Assembly (NCBI GenBank): GCA_013204385.1
Contig: JABMNY010000026.1
Location: 1-48,842 of the forward strand
Origin: Candidatus Uhrbacteria bacterium
GTDB taxonomy: Bacteria; Patescibacteriota; Patescibacteriia; UBA9934; GWF2-40-263
Direction: 5' to 3'
DNA: 48,842 nucleotides
Numbering within the stretch: the first letter of the stretch is position 1; every line of letters begins with the position of its first letter. A model generated the notes under the pieces. The model was not told the DNA's origin. It ran no database searches and saw nothing but the letters and a program-made list of their open reading frames with translations. Positions 7,091 through 14,982 of the stretch are shown here, piece after piece. The position numbers and the translations under genes are program-made.

Positions 7091-8173
7091 TTAAAGCTCT
7101 ACAAAACTATTATCTCCAACAATCAACCGATGACCTGTTTTTGGATGTGTTCGCTTGTAGTCAACAAGCTGTGCGTTCACTCCGATAAGACTGTTTACAA
7201 TGCGTCGTGTCGTGTCGATGGATGCTCCTTCAAAAATAATGGAGTGTTCAACTTCTGTTTCATGAATCACAACCCCATCTCCAATAGCGGTATACGGTCC
7301 AATATAGCTTGAAGTAATTTTACAATTCTTTCCAATCACCACTGGCCCACGAATCATACAATCTGCGGTAATGACCGTTCCTTCCCCAATCGCTACAGGA
7401 CCTTGAATCTGAGCGTCTTCATGAGGCTGACAATCAACACAATATTCTTCACGAGGCGTATCATCCATGATAAGCGCATTCCCCTCAATAAGGGCGTCCG
7501 GGGTTCCTGTATCCTTCCACCAGCCAGTAATCTCTTCATGACCGACAGTTCCATTGTTAATGTACCACGTGATCACGTCCGTAATTTCGTATTCACCTCG
7601 TGATGAAGGTTGAATCGTTTTGTACGCGTCAAAAAACTTTTCATCAAAGAGATAGATTCCTGTCACCGCAAATGGTGATGGAGGATTTTCTGGTTTTTCA
7701 ATCGTTGATTTTAGTTTTCCGTCCGGATGAAATTCTGCGACACCAAAACGTTGTGGATCCTTTACATGAGAAAGCGCGATCATACAATCAAGCCCTTCGT
7801 TCTGAAATCGATCAACAAACTGATTGATGGAACCGAGAATAATATTATCTCCAAGAAAGAACAGGAACCGTTCTCCTTTGAGATGCTCTTCTGCGTTGGC
7901 TACCACATGCGCAAGCCCCTTCGCTCCTCCACGCTGTTCCAAATATGTGATCTTCGCTCCAAACTCAGACCCATCGCCCAAATTCTCGCTCATGTACTTC
8001 ACCTCACCAGGATTCACATTAATAATGATATCCATGATACCGGCATCTGTAATCTTTTTGAGAACATACCAAAGCATAGGCTTATTCGCGAGCGGAATAA
8101 GATGTTTGTTCCGTGTCCAGGTAATTGGGCGAAGCCGTGTCGCATGACCACCAGCTGCAATAAGTGCTTTCAT
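7091..8173 (-). CDS. Glucose-1-phosphate thymidylyltransferase, long form (sugar nucleotidyltransferase)
   Basis: A 360-residue nucleotidyltransferase with an N-terminal GT-A-like domain. The nucleotide-binding loop is AAGGHATRLRPITWTRNKHLIPLANKPM, with His-Ala where most family members have Gly-x-Gly; the metal-binding FFLGDN follows near residue 107. From about 240 onward hexapeptide repeats (QIQGPVAIGEGTVI, GPVVIGKNCKI, YIGPYTAIGDGVVI) form a left-handed beta helix, as in the long RmlA-like enzymes. The expected product is dTDP-glucose, feeding rmlB at 10047. A GlmU-like or archaeal-type substrate remains possible. It is a single-gene unit with its own promoter; the ATG is 9 bases after the -10 box, so the mRNA is nearly leaderless. 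Confidence 0.85.
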   Translation of the reverse strand: MKALIAAGGHATRLRPITWTRNKHLIPLANKPMLWYVLKKITDAGIMDIIINVNPGEVKYMSENLGDGSEFGAKITYLEQRGGAKGLAHVVANAEEHLKGERFLFFLGDNIILGSINQFVDRFQNEGLDCMIALSHVKDPQRFGVAEFHPDGKLKSTIEKPENPPSPFAVTGIYLFDEKFFDAYKTIQPSSRGEYEITDVITWYINNGTVGHEEITGWWKDTGTPDALIEGNALIMDDTPREEYCVDCQPHEDAQIQGPVAIGEGTVITADCMIRGPVVIGKNCKITSSYIGPYTAIGDGVVIHETEVEHSIIFEGASIDTTRRIVNSLIGVNAQLVDYKRTHPKTGHRLIVGDNSFVEL

Positions 8174-8182
8174 AGTTTTAGG

Positions 8183-8212
8183 ACTTTACTCCTTTTTAAA
8201 GAAAAAGGTCAA
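8183..8212 (-). promoter_or_regulatory. Promoter of the thymidylyltransferase gene
   Basis: Minus strand TTGACC (8212-8207), 18-base spacer, TAAAGT (8188-8183), 9 bases before the ATG. The -35 follows directly on the T run of the preceding terminator. AAGGAG lies in the spacer, too far from the ATG to serve a 5' leader. Confidence 0.6.
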
Positions 8213-8246
8213 TCTATAAAGAAAAAGCAACCATATTTCAGGTTGC
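8213..8246 (-). terminator. Terminator of the NDP-hexose 2,3-dehydratase-like gene
   Basis: Minus strand stem GCAACC / GGTTGC (8246-8241 with 8232-8227), 8-base loop, then TTTTTCTTTATAG. A second weak hairpin (ACAAGC/GCTTGT, 8271-8291) lies between it and the gene. Confidence 0.8.
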
Positions 8247-8318
8247 AAGCGTACCCAGGTGTTTTCCTTTACAAGCCCTTTTGAAGCTTGTAGAGGGAAG
8301 AACCTAGATGTCGTTTGT

Positions 8319-9014
8319 TCAGGCGAGCAGCGACATGGCACTGCGCAGATGTCCGTTGAGGAGCTTCCTGCGTCGGGCTTCACGAAGAGTCTCACGAGAC
8401 ACCCATATGAAGTCATCTGGATTCGACGATCGAGCGGTCGCGTGGTCGATCAGCTCACGATCCGTCACCATGAGTCCATACTGGTTCTCCTTCTCGAAAA
8501 ACCTTCCGCCGTCCTCCGAAGCCAGTTCCCATTCCTTGAATCCACGGACGATCACGATCAATGGAACGCGCGAACCATGTGCATTCATATTGGCCATACT
8601 TGCCTGGAAGGGCGGACTCAGAAGCACACGACTCTGAGAACCGTCTTTGAGGACGACTCCCATGTTGCCGGGCTCCGCCTTGGCACGCACGAGTACGTCC
8701 CCGGACTCGTTGTCGACAATGAGCAGGATGTACCCACCCTCGTCAACCACCATCGGAGACTCCCAAGCCGTGACCTCACGACCGGACCCCACCTTCGTCA
8801 CCACGTTCACCACGCGGTAGAAACGACCGTCCGGACGCCCGATTGCGTCGGTACCCACGACCCACCTGGACGGGGGATCCTCGGAATCCTCGACGAGCTG
8901 ACCCGTCTGAGGGAATTCCTCGAACTCCCCAATCTCCGCCTGCATCGCCAACCGCGGGGCATTGCGGAGCAGCCAGTCATATGCTCCTGCATACGTATCG
9001 TGTACTTCAGACAT
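8319..9014 (-). CDS. NDP-hexose 2,3-dehydratase-like protein, single-domain
   Basis: 231 residues. The core matches the hexose 2,3-dehydratase family (PF03559, EvaA/TylX3 type): REVTAWESP, then VLVRAKAEPGN, then LSPPFQASMANMN, a DGGRFFEKENQYGL block, and a C-terminal F-x-W-(V/L)-(S/T)…LLNGHLRSAMSLL block. Classical enzymes have about 450-480 residues with two tandem copies of this domain and remove water from C2/C3 of dTDP-4-keto-6-deoxyglucose; here only one copy exists. The start is ATG 9014, with AAGAGG six bases upstream. It has high G+C, its own promoter and its own terminator, and sits between rmlA- and rmlD-like genes. Whether it is catalytic or only binds a nucleotide sugar is not known. 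Confidence 0.8.
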   Translation of the reverse strand: MSEVHDTYAGAYDWLLRNAPRLAMQAEIGEFEEFPQTGQLVEDSEDPPSRWVVGTDAIGRPDGRFYRVVNVVTKVGSGREVTAWESPMVVDEGGYILLIVDNESGDVLVRAKAEPGNMGVVLKDGSQSRVLLSPPFQASMANMNAHGSRVPLIVIVRGFKEWELASEDGGRFFEKENQYGLMVTDRELIDHATARSSNPDDFIWVSRETLREARRRKLLNGHLRSAMSLLA

Positions 9015-9094
9015 CATCAACCTCTTCAATCCGTGTCAGGCACGGTAATATGTGCACCTCTGAAGGCGCGTTGGTCTGGCTTATGCCAGGCATA

Positions 9095-9123
9095 AACATA
9101 GTCGAGCGGATCGATTTTGTCAA
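9095..9123 (-). promoter_or_regulatory. Promoter of the 2,3-dehydratase-like gene
   Basis: Minus strand TTGACA (9123-9118), 17-base spacer, TATGTT (9100-9095). The -35 starts four bases after the preceding terminator's T tract. The leader is about 75 bases and ends in AAGAGG. Confidence 0.75.
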
Positions 9124-9127
9124 TCAT

Positions 9128-9152
9128 AAAACCGAGCGTTTGCTCGGTTTTT
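9128..9152 (-). terminator. Terminator of the rmlB operon
   Basis: Stem ACCGAGC / GCTCGGT with a 4-base loop (9131-9148), flanked by A and T runs on both strands. It ends the long operon running from 15550 down to 9167. Confidence 0.9.
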
Positions 9153-9166
9153 GTTGGTTTGTTTGA

Positions 9167-10045
9167 TTAACAGCTACATGTTCCACTTGGAGTACAGCAC
9201 CCTCCTTCTTTCTTTGCTGCCGCATACTTCTCGAGCGTCTCACGTAAAGCTTCCTGAACAGGACGCATGACTATATCGAACTTGGCAAGGTTCTCAGATG
9301 CCAAGAAGTTATTTGATCGTCCTTTTGTTGCAAGACCTTGAGCAACAAGCTCCTCGTTCGCAATCCATTCATTTGTATGCGTTGGATCAACAAGTTCTTC
9401 GTAGAGCCCGATAAGATCACGGTGCTTCATCGTTCCGGGATTTGTCACATGAAAAATTCCTTCTGCGTTCTTTTCAAGCAACTGATGAAACACATCTACC
9501 ATATCGTCGACAATCGTCACAGAATTTTCCACATCAATCACCTTTGAAAACGCCGCAAGTTTATCAATGAGGTTCCCTGGAGCTGGCATCCAATCGATTG
9601 GCATGCGGATTCGACCGATCCCAACGTTTGGAAGGGATGAGAGCGCAAGGTCTGCCGCCCACTTACTACGAGAGTACACGGGGCTTGGATTGCCAAAATC
9701 GTCCTCACGCCAGGCATTATCCGGATGCGGAGCGTCTCCATAAAAAATGCATCCTGACCCCATGTGAAGCATGTACACTCCCGCTTGCGCACACGCGTCT
9801 GCAAGCAACAGTGGCATGGTTGTGTTTCCGCGCACCGTTTCGATCTGATGGTCTTCACACCAATCCACGTTTGGTCTTCCTTTTATTCCAGCGGCATTGA
9901 ATACGGCGTCCGGCTTCACCCGATTGATTTCATTCAAGGCATCTTCTACTGAATTGACATGGACGTCAGACAAGACGGCTTCTTCTCCCCAAGCTTGAGC
10001 ACATCGCTCCCCCATGTATCCTTTTCCAAAAATGAGAATTTTCAT
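9167..10045 (-). CDS. RmlD-like dTDP-4-dehydrorhamnose reductase of the plant NRS/ER type
   Basis: A 292-residue short-chain dehydrogenase starting at ATG 10045, one base after the rmlB stop. It has a Rossmann start (ILIFGKGYMGER), NAAGIKGRPNVDWCEDH, GSGCIF, the YSRSK active-site pair Tyr124/Lys128, RIRMPI, NSVTIVDDM and HVTNPG. This set of motifs matches the plant and giant-virus NRS/ER (UER1) proteins, which both epimerise at C3/C5 and reduce the 4-keto group to give dTDP-L-rhamnose. That matters because no rmlC is present in the window. The C-terminus ends in an unusual Cys-rich tail (GGCCTPSGTCSC) that could bind metal. Substrate and bifunctionality are inferences. Confidence 0.85.
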   Translation of the reverse strand: MKILIFGKGYMGERCAQAWGEEAVLSDVHVNSVEDALNEINRVKPDAVFNAAGIKGRPNVDWCEDHQIETVRGNTTMPLLLADACAQAGVYMLHMGSGCIFYGDAPHPDNAWREDDFGNPSPVYSRSKWAADLALSSLPNVGIGRIRMPIDWMPAPGNLIDKLAAFSKVIDVENSVTIVDDMVDVFHQLLEKNAEGIFHVTNPGTMKHRDLIGLYEELVDPTHTNEWIANEELVAQGLATKGRSNNFLASENLAKFDIVMRPVQEALRETLEKYAAAKKEGGCCTPSGTCSC

Positions 10046-10046
10046 A

Positions 10047-11048
10047 TTATCGTTTTCCATATTGTTTTTCGTAATACTCCTTATATGCCCCTGTTCGGCA
10101 TCGGTCCACCCATTCTTGGTTTGCACGATACCATTCAACTGTTTTGGCGAGCCCTTCTTCAAAGCTTACTTGCGGAGCCCACCCAAGTTCCGTACGGAGT
10201 TTGTTTGAATTGATCGCATACCGTCGATCATGGCCGGGACGATCTTCCACATATTCGATCGCGTCTTGTCCACGATCTGTAAGCTCTAATAATTTCTGCG
10301 TGATATCAAGATTCGGTTCACGGAACCCCGTTCCAATATTGTAGACTTCGCCCATTTTTCCTTTTCGCGCGATCACATCAATCGCTCGACAATGATCCTC
10401 TGTATAAATCCATTCACGAATCTGCATTCCATCTCCATAGACAGGAACAGTTTTTCCCTCAAGAAGATTCATGGTGAACAGCGGAATGAGTTTTTCAGGG
10501 AACTGATACGGTCCATAGAAGTTGCAAGAGTGTGTGACGATGACCGGCGTTCCATACGTTGTCGCATATGCCTGACATAAGTGATCTCCCGCAGCCTTTG
10601 AAGCTGAGTAGGGTGATCGTGGCTCAAACTTGGAACCCTCGTCACTCTCCCCTTCCATCACTGCCCCAAACACTTCGTCCGTTGAGATCTGTACATAGCG
10701 TGGAATGTTGTGTTTTCGCACGGCCTCCAAAATGTTGTACACCCCGTAAATATTTGTATCGATGAATGCTTTTGGCTCTAAAATAGACCGATCTACATGC
10801 GTCTCAGCGGCGTAATTTAAGATAAGATCGACCCCTTCGACAACACGCTCAACCGCTTCTGCATCACTAATACTCCCTTTCACAAATGTGTACCGAGGAT
10901 CATCCGCAATGTCCGCTAAACTCTCAAGATTTCCTGCATAGGTCAGATCATCAAAATTGACGATCTCCACATCAGGATATGTTCGTAACAAGTAATGAAT
11001 CATGTTAGAGCCCATGAACCCAGCTCCACCGGTTAAAAGTATTTTCAT
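10047..11048 (-). CDS. rmlB: dTDP-glucose 4,6-dehydratase
   Basis: A 333-residue extended short-chain dehydrogenase converting dTDP-glucose to dTDP-4-keto-6-deoxyglucose. The NAD-binding GGAGFMGSN is at 7-15, the catalytic Thr-Asp-Glu is at 123-125 in ISTDEVFG, and Tyr147/Lys151 are in PYSASKAAGDH. Other family marks are NYAAETHVDRSI, CNFYGPYQFPEKLIP and REWIYTEDHC. Length is normal. It overlaps the upstream Nudix gene by 4 bases (ATGA-type) and is followed one base later by the rmlD-like gene, so the two are translated together. The product feeds the rmlD-like enzyme and possibly the 2,3-dehydratase-like protein. Confidence 0.95.
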   Translation of the reverse strand: MKILLTGGAGFMGSNMIHYLLRTYPDVEIVNFDDLTYAGNLESLADIADDPRYTFVKGSISDAEAVERVVEGVDLILNYAAETHVDRSILEPKAFIDTNIYGVYNILEAVRKHNIPRYVQISTDEVFGAVMEGESDEGSKFEPRSPYSASKAAGDHLCQAYATTYGTPVIVTHSCNFYGPYQFPEKLIPLFTMNLLEGKTVPVYGDGMQIREWIYTEDHCRAIDVIARKGKMGEVYNIGTGFREPNLDITQKLLELTDRGQDAIEYVEDRPGHDRRYAINSNKLRTELGWAPQVSFEEGLAKTVEWYRANQEWVDRCRTGAYKEYYEKQYGKR

Positions 11049-11602
11049 AGTGTATTTCGATAATTCACAACACGCTCACGCATCAACTGCCAGGCACAGA
11101 CCGTAAACCCGTCCCAAACTTCACCAGAGCTAATGGCCTCATCTACTTCCTCAATAGTCATAAGCACCTGTTCAAATTCTTCTGCTTCCTCGGGCTGAGT
11201 TTCTCCTGCTTCTAAATCCGTTGCAAAGAAATACGTTGTGTATTCCTGCAAAATTCCCGTTGATGGAGCGAGCTTTGCAACCATCTCGATAGATTTTGCA
11301 GAATATCCAGACTCTTCTTTCAACTCTACGACAACGGCTTCCAAAGCAGACTGACCAACTTCTATTCCTCCAGAAGGAAAGGCGAGACTGATGCGATTAA
11401 AAATATACCGGTACTCTCGATGCAATACTAAACGCCCATCACTCAAAACAGGAACGACCATCACAGAACCAACAGGGGTCTTCATGTAATAGTAGTCTCC
11501 TGTGTGACCATCGGGAGTCTCAAATGTATTATGGATATATGAGCTCCAATGGTTTTCGTTAATCACTTCTGAGGAGAGTGTTTTCCAGGGTTTTAAATCC
11601 AT
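11045..11602 (-). CDS. Nudix-family protein, ADP-sugar pyrophosphatase-like
   Basis: A 185-residue protein with the NudF-like layout: W-x-x-L-SSEVI near the start, YRY-x-FNR before the box, and an EEFEQVLMTIEEVDEAI tail. The Nudix box is degenerate: SGGIEVGQSALEAVVVELKEESGY has Gln where Gly-Glu usually follows, and Val in place of the Arg of RE-x-x-EE. The metal-binding EE pair is kept. It may hydrolyse a nucleotide sugar with altered kinetics, or control sugar-nucleotide levels in the rml operon, but this is inference. It overlaps rmlB by 4 bases and lies one base from the membrane-protein gene upstream. Confidence 0.8.
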   Translation of the reverse strand: MDLKPWKTLSSEVINENHWSSYIHNTFETPDGHTGDYYYMKTPVGSVMVVPVLSDGRLVLHREYRYIFNRISLAFPSGGIEVGQSALEAVVVELKEESGYSAKSIEMVAKLAPSTGILQEYTTYFFATDLEAGETQPEEAEEFEQVLMTIEEVDEAISSGEVWDGFTVCAWQLMRERVVNYRNTL

Positions 11603-11603
11603 A

Positions 11604-11966
11604 TCATGACTTGATAAATAGATACACGAGAGAAGGAGAGAGAAACAATAGAAGTCCTAAAATTAAGCGATAGATCCCCACATCTTCGATTAGTCCCCAG
11701 GTTAACATAGCTAGGACGAGACCGAAAGTAAGAGCTATTAAGATATGAACCCCTCTTCGCTCAACGTAATCTTCCATCACCCACACCCAGAGCGACCCGG
11801 ATAGAATTGCGGCAAATAAAAAGATATGGACAGAAAAATAGCGTGACACGAATCCTGGTTGAATGATGTCTGCCAACCAAAAAAGAAGATAGGAGAGTAA
11901 GGAAACCAAAAAACTTGTACGGGAAATGACGACCAACGGCTCCATTTTTTTCTGCTTCCAGACCAT
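11604..11966 (-). CDS. Small integral membrane protein
   Basis: I do not recognise this 120-residue protein. It has four hydrophobic segments (about 14-33, 45-64, 74-92 and 97-117) joined by short loops, with the basic VWKQKK at the N-terminus favouring a cytoplasmic start. It lies 2 bases from the gene upstream and one base from the Nudix gene downstream, so it belongs to the pgsA-rmlB operon. The context suggests a role at the membrane in glycan or lipid export, but no motif supports a specific function. Confidence 0.7.
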   Translation of the reverse strand: MVWKQKKMEPLVVISRTSFLVSLLSYLLFWLADIIQPGFVSRYFSVHIFLFAAILSGSLWVWVMEDYVERRGVHILIALTFGLVLAMLTWGLIEDVGIYRLILGLLLFLSPSLVYLFIKS

Positions 11967-11968
11967 AA

Positions 11969-13387
11969 CTAGTACTGATTAAACAAGATATCAATCTGAT
12001 GAATCAACAAGCTCGCGTCGAGCTCCTTGATGAGAGGGGTTGAGAAACTAAATTTCCATGTTTGCGATTCTTGGTACAAATCCCAGGCAATAAATCGAAC
12101 GCGTGCCACAAGCCAATTTCCTTCCTTGCGAGGAGATTCATATTTAGCAAGAACATAGGAAACACCTAATTGTTCGATGGTGGTATAGGAGTTCAGAGAA
12201 ACAGGATCAGGATTAAAGTACTGTGACGGTGAAAAAGAATAGGTCCCTTCGGTTACAATTTCAACATCTCCTTTTGGAAGTGTGACCTTCTCTAACCCCT
12301 CTCCCGCAAAAGAGAGAACGTACCATACATAGGGCTCTTGAATTTCAAGTGTTTGAGATCCTGCGACCAGCGTTTGCACACCTTCTGCATGCCTGGTTTG
12401 AAGACGAAGCCGTTTTGACTGCGTGTAAAATGTCCCCCCTGTCCCTGAATCTTTAAAGCCAACTTCATCTCCAATAAATACCGTATTCAAAAAAACAATT
12501 TTTTGTTGAGGAGTTACGATTTTTCGAAAGAATATATCCCGCGGAACATTCATCACAACTTTATAGACCCCCTCAGGTAACCCATAGGCCGTCAGGTGCA
12601 ACTCCTTCAATCCCTGATCTACAGAGGAATCGTCCTGGATATTTCCATCGTCTGCCGCGCGAGCTTCAGCCACAGGCTGACCCGCCTCATTAAACACCGT
12701 GATCTGGACCACATCAGCCCCTTCATCACGATTCATATCCATGTAATAGAATGTAAAATCAAGCACCTCGTTCTTGATATAGGTTTTAAATTCATGGTGC
12801 CCACGTAGAGAGACATCGATTTGCTGAAGCTCTTGTGTTGGCACATATCCCTCAAGCCGATACGAAACATCAAGCTCTGTGCGATATACCGCTACCGCAT
12901 CTTGTGCAGGTGGATCAGCCAAAAATGAAGAGATTGAATCGTATGTTTTCTCTTTTTGTAACAGCACAAGCCCCCCTTCATCCATACGGCTCCATGTCGA
13001 TTCATCAATCAGACGATTATGTAGAGGAAACAGAGAGTACACATCTGGATTTGTTCTCACGAGCCCACCAAGTTCAACAATGGGGACTGTCTCATTTTGA
13101 AACCAAACATCAATCACAACCTCATCAAAAAAGTCCCGATGCGGGTGAACAAAGAAAAAAACGGGATCCTCGAGAATCGCCTGAACCGATTCCCCTGCGT
13201 TCGATTTCTCAACATCAGCTACTCTTATTTCTGGTTGTAAGGCATCCACAAACGGAGAATCCTCTCCTACAACATGAGAAACAAAAAATCCACCAGAGGG
13301 CACAATCCACTGACTGAGTAACCAACACATAATCCCTATGGGAATGGCAACGATAAAGAGCTGAATGATTCGAGTTAAAAATTTCAT
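11969..13387 (-). CDS. Membrane-anchored extracytoplasmic protein of unknown function
   Basis: A 472-residue protein with one N-terminal transmembrane helix (about 7-27) and a large outside portion rich in beta strands. Visible stretches such as SLRGHHEFKTYIKNE followed by an MDMNRDEGADVVQITVFNEAG-like strand pair suggest a carbohydrate- or polymer-binding beta sandwich, but I can name no family. It overlaps the GT-C transferase gene upstream by 4 bases (ATGA), indicating tight coupling. A partner role for that transferase is plausible: many GT-C enzymes are paired with single-pass accessory proteins. The function is inferred only from position. Confidence 0.7.
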   Translation of the reverse strand: MKFLTRIIQLFIVAIPIGIMCWLLSQWIVPSGGFFVSHVVGEDSPFVDALQPEIRVADVEKSNAGESVQAILEDPVFFFVHPHRDFFDEVVIDVWFQNETVPIVELGGLVRTNPDVYSLFPLHNRLIDESTWSRMDEGGLVLLQKEKTYDSISSFLADPPAQDAVAVYRTELDVSYRLEGYVPTQELQQIDVSLRGHHEFKTYIKNEVLDFTFYYMDMNRDEGADVVQITVFNEAGQPVAEARAADDGNIQDDSSVDQGLKELHLTAYGLPEGVYKVVMNVPRDIFFRKIVTPQQKIVFLNTVFIGDEVGFKDSGTGGTFYTQSKRLRLQTRHAEGVQTLVAGSQTLEIQEPYVWYVLSFAGEGLEKVTLPKGDVEIVTEGTYSFSPSQYFNPDPVSLNSYTTIEQLGVSYVLAKYESPRKEGNWLVARVRFIAWDLYQESQTWKFSFSTPLIKELDASLLIHQIDILFNQY

Positions 13388-14982
13388 GGAGTTATACTAA
13401 TGCGATAAAGAGATTCTTCATCGTATGTTTCAATCCGTTCGATCCCAAGATTCATCCGCTTCAAACGCGACTCATTGAGATATGTAAGATCCTCTTCTGG
13501 AAACGTAATTCCATAATAATACAGACCGGATTCTTCAACGAGTGCAGGCATGGCCTCATAGGTTGCCTCGTCTCGCAAAGGATACCAAACGGATCGATGC
13601 GGGAAAAATAATTTATCTGCGCGATCGACAATAATCACAGATGTCACTTCTGTATAGCGCAATACAGATTCTTGTATTTCAGCTCCACGAAGAACTTCTG
13701 CACGCATCTTGAGAAGTCCGTCTTGTCCTTGAAGGAATGTCGCGTTTACATTGAGCCCTATCACTGCAAGCAAGAACGTCGCAATGATCAATCCTCGTGT
13801 GAGTGTACTTCGCCCTCTAGAAGACACCCACCGGATCGTCATGGCCACCATGGGTGTCGCACACACATACATCGGCAACCAATAACGCACATAGGAGTTT
13901 GCCATCGTAATTTGAGTTGGATCTGGATTGTCATGAATCTCCCAACTTCCGTACATAAACACAAGCCAGATACTGATCCCTGTTGCAAGAGCTACCACAA
14001 AACGCAACGTGCGACGATGTGCCTTTTGTGCGAGGAGCAAAAAGAATCCTGGGAGTGCGAGTAACGAGATCCACCAAAACATCGTAACACCGTACGCTAA
14101 AAAATGTCTCCAGGCATTCATTGGATGAAATCCAAATGGAAGAAGGGCAACGGAATCAATTGAGTCCGTGATTGGAATATCGATCACGGGAGTAGATCCA
14201 ATCGTATAGCCTGTCGTAAACGCAGAACCATACGTCAGGGTATTCATCAACAACAGTAATGCGATCCCGACCGTTAATCCAAACATTCCTGCACGCAAAC
14301 GCCCCCAAGAAATAGTTCTCCACCAAATAAGTCCCGCCAGTAGAAGTGCTCCTGTCATCCACAATGCCTCGGAAGTTCGGACAAAAAATGTAAGCCCAAT
14401 CAATAGCCCTGCAAAGAGTTCATTCCAGATGCTAGGAGTTTTACCTCTTCCTATCGGTCTATTCACCCACAACCATGCTCCCAATACAAGCAGATCAAGA
14501 AAGAGCACGTTATGCATGAGGCCACGCGCGGTGTAATACCAAATTGCAGGATGAAGGAGAAACAGAGCGAACGCCAGTGCACCAACAAGATCAGAGGTAA
14601 ATCGTGCAATGAGCTTCTTCCAGGCAAACGCCGCAATAATAGTGAGGAGAGGCGTGAGAAACCAAAGAACTTTTGACCCGAGAATCATCACAAAAAAACC
14701 ATAAAGAACAGGGAGTCCAAGAAAGCTTCCTGGAACCACCCTCCCCTCAAGCACAAGCGTACTACGTGGATGAAGACGATCAAAGCTTTGCAAAAGATCA
14801 TTCTGCTCTCCTTGAGGAATCAATGTTTGTGCAACTCGTTCGGCAAAAAAACCGTTTGCGGTCTCGTCAGGTGAAACAAACACGTATGCAGGATTCATCA
14901 AAACCAAGCTCCCCACCAAAAAGAGGAGGGCAATCAACCCCATCCACACATGTTGAAACGGGAATCGATCTTTAGAGGCCAT
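13384..14982 (-). CDS. GT-C glycosyltransferase, ArnT/PMT-like
   Basis: About 532 residues from ATG 14982, overlapping the end of pgsA by 11 bases. There are roughly 11-12 transmembrane helices. The first outside loop carries VSPDETANGFFAERVA, whose Asp-Glu pair matches the catalytic/metal motif of GT-C enzymes using lipid-linked sugars (GT39/GT83 type). A further HPAIWYYTARGLMHN loop is typical of this superfamily. A soluble C-terminal part of about 110 residues follows. It probably moves a sugar from a polyprenyl phosphate donor to an envelope acceptor on the outer face. The exact acceptor is unknown. A longer reading from 15075 is unlikely because it would lie inside pgsA. Confidence 0.8.
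   Translation of the reverse strand: MASKDRFPFQHVWMGLIALLFLVGSLVLMNPAYVFVSPDETANGFFAERVAQTLIPQGEQNDLLQSFDRLHPRSTLVLEGRVVPGSFLGLPVLYGFFVMILGSKVLWFLTPLLTIIAAFAWKKLIARFTSDLVGALAFALFLLHPAIWYYTARGLMHNVLFLDLLVLGAWLWVNRPIGRGKTPSIWNELFAGLLIGLTFFVRTSEALWMTGALLLAGLIWWRTISWGRLRAGMFGLTVGIALLLLMNTLTYGSAFTTGYTIGSTPVIDIPITDSIDSVALLPFGFHPMNAWRHFLAYGVTMFWWISLLALPGFFLLLAQKAHRRTLRFVVALATGISIWLVFMYGSWEIHDNPDPTQITMANSYVRYWLPMYVCATPMVAMTIRWVSSRGRSTLTRGLIIATFLLAVIGLNVNATFLQGQDGLLKMRAEVLRGAEIQESVLRYTEVTSVIIVDRADKLFFPHRSVWYPLRDEATYEAMPALVEESGLYYYGITFPEEDLTYLNESRLKRMNLGIERIETYDEESLYRISITP

Noticed and set aside
8259-9095. 278-codon plus-strand frame opposite the 2,3-dehydratase-like gene
   Set aside because: No family resemblance, and it covers the terminator of the real gene. 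The minus frame has a named family pattern and its own signals.
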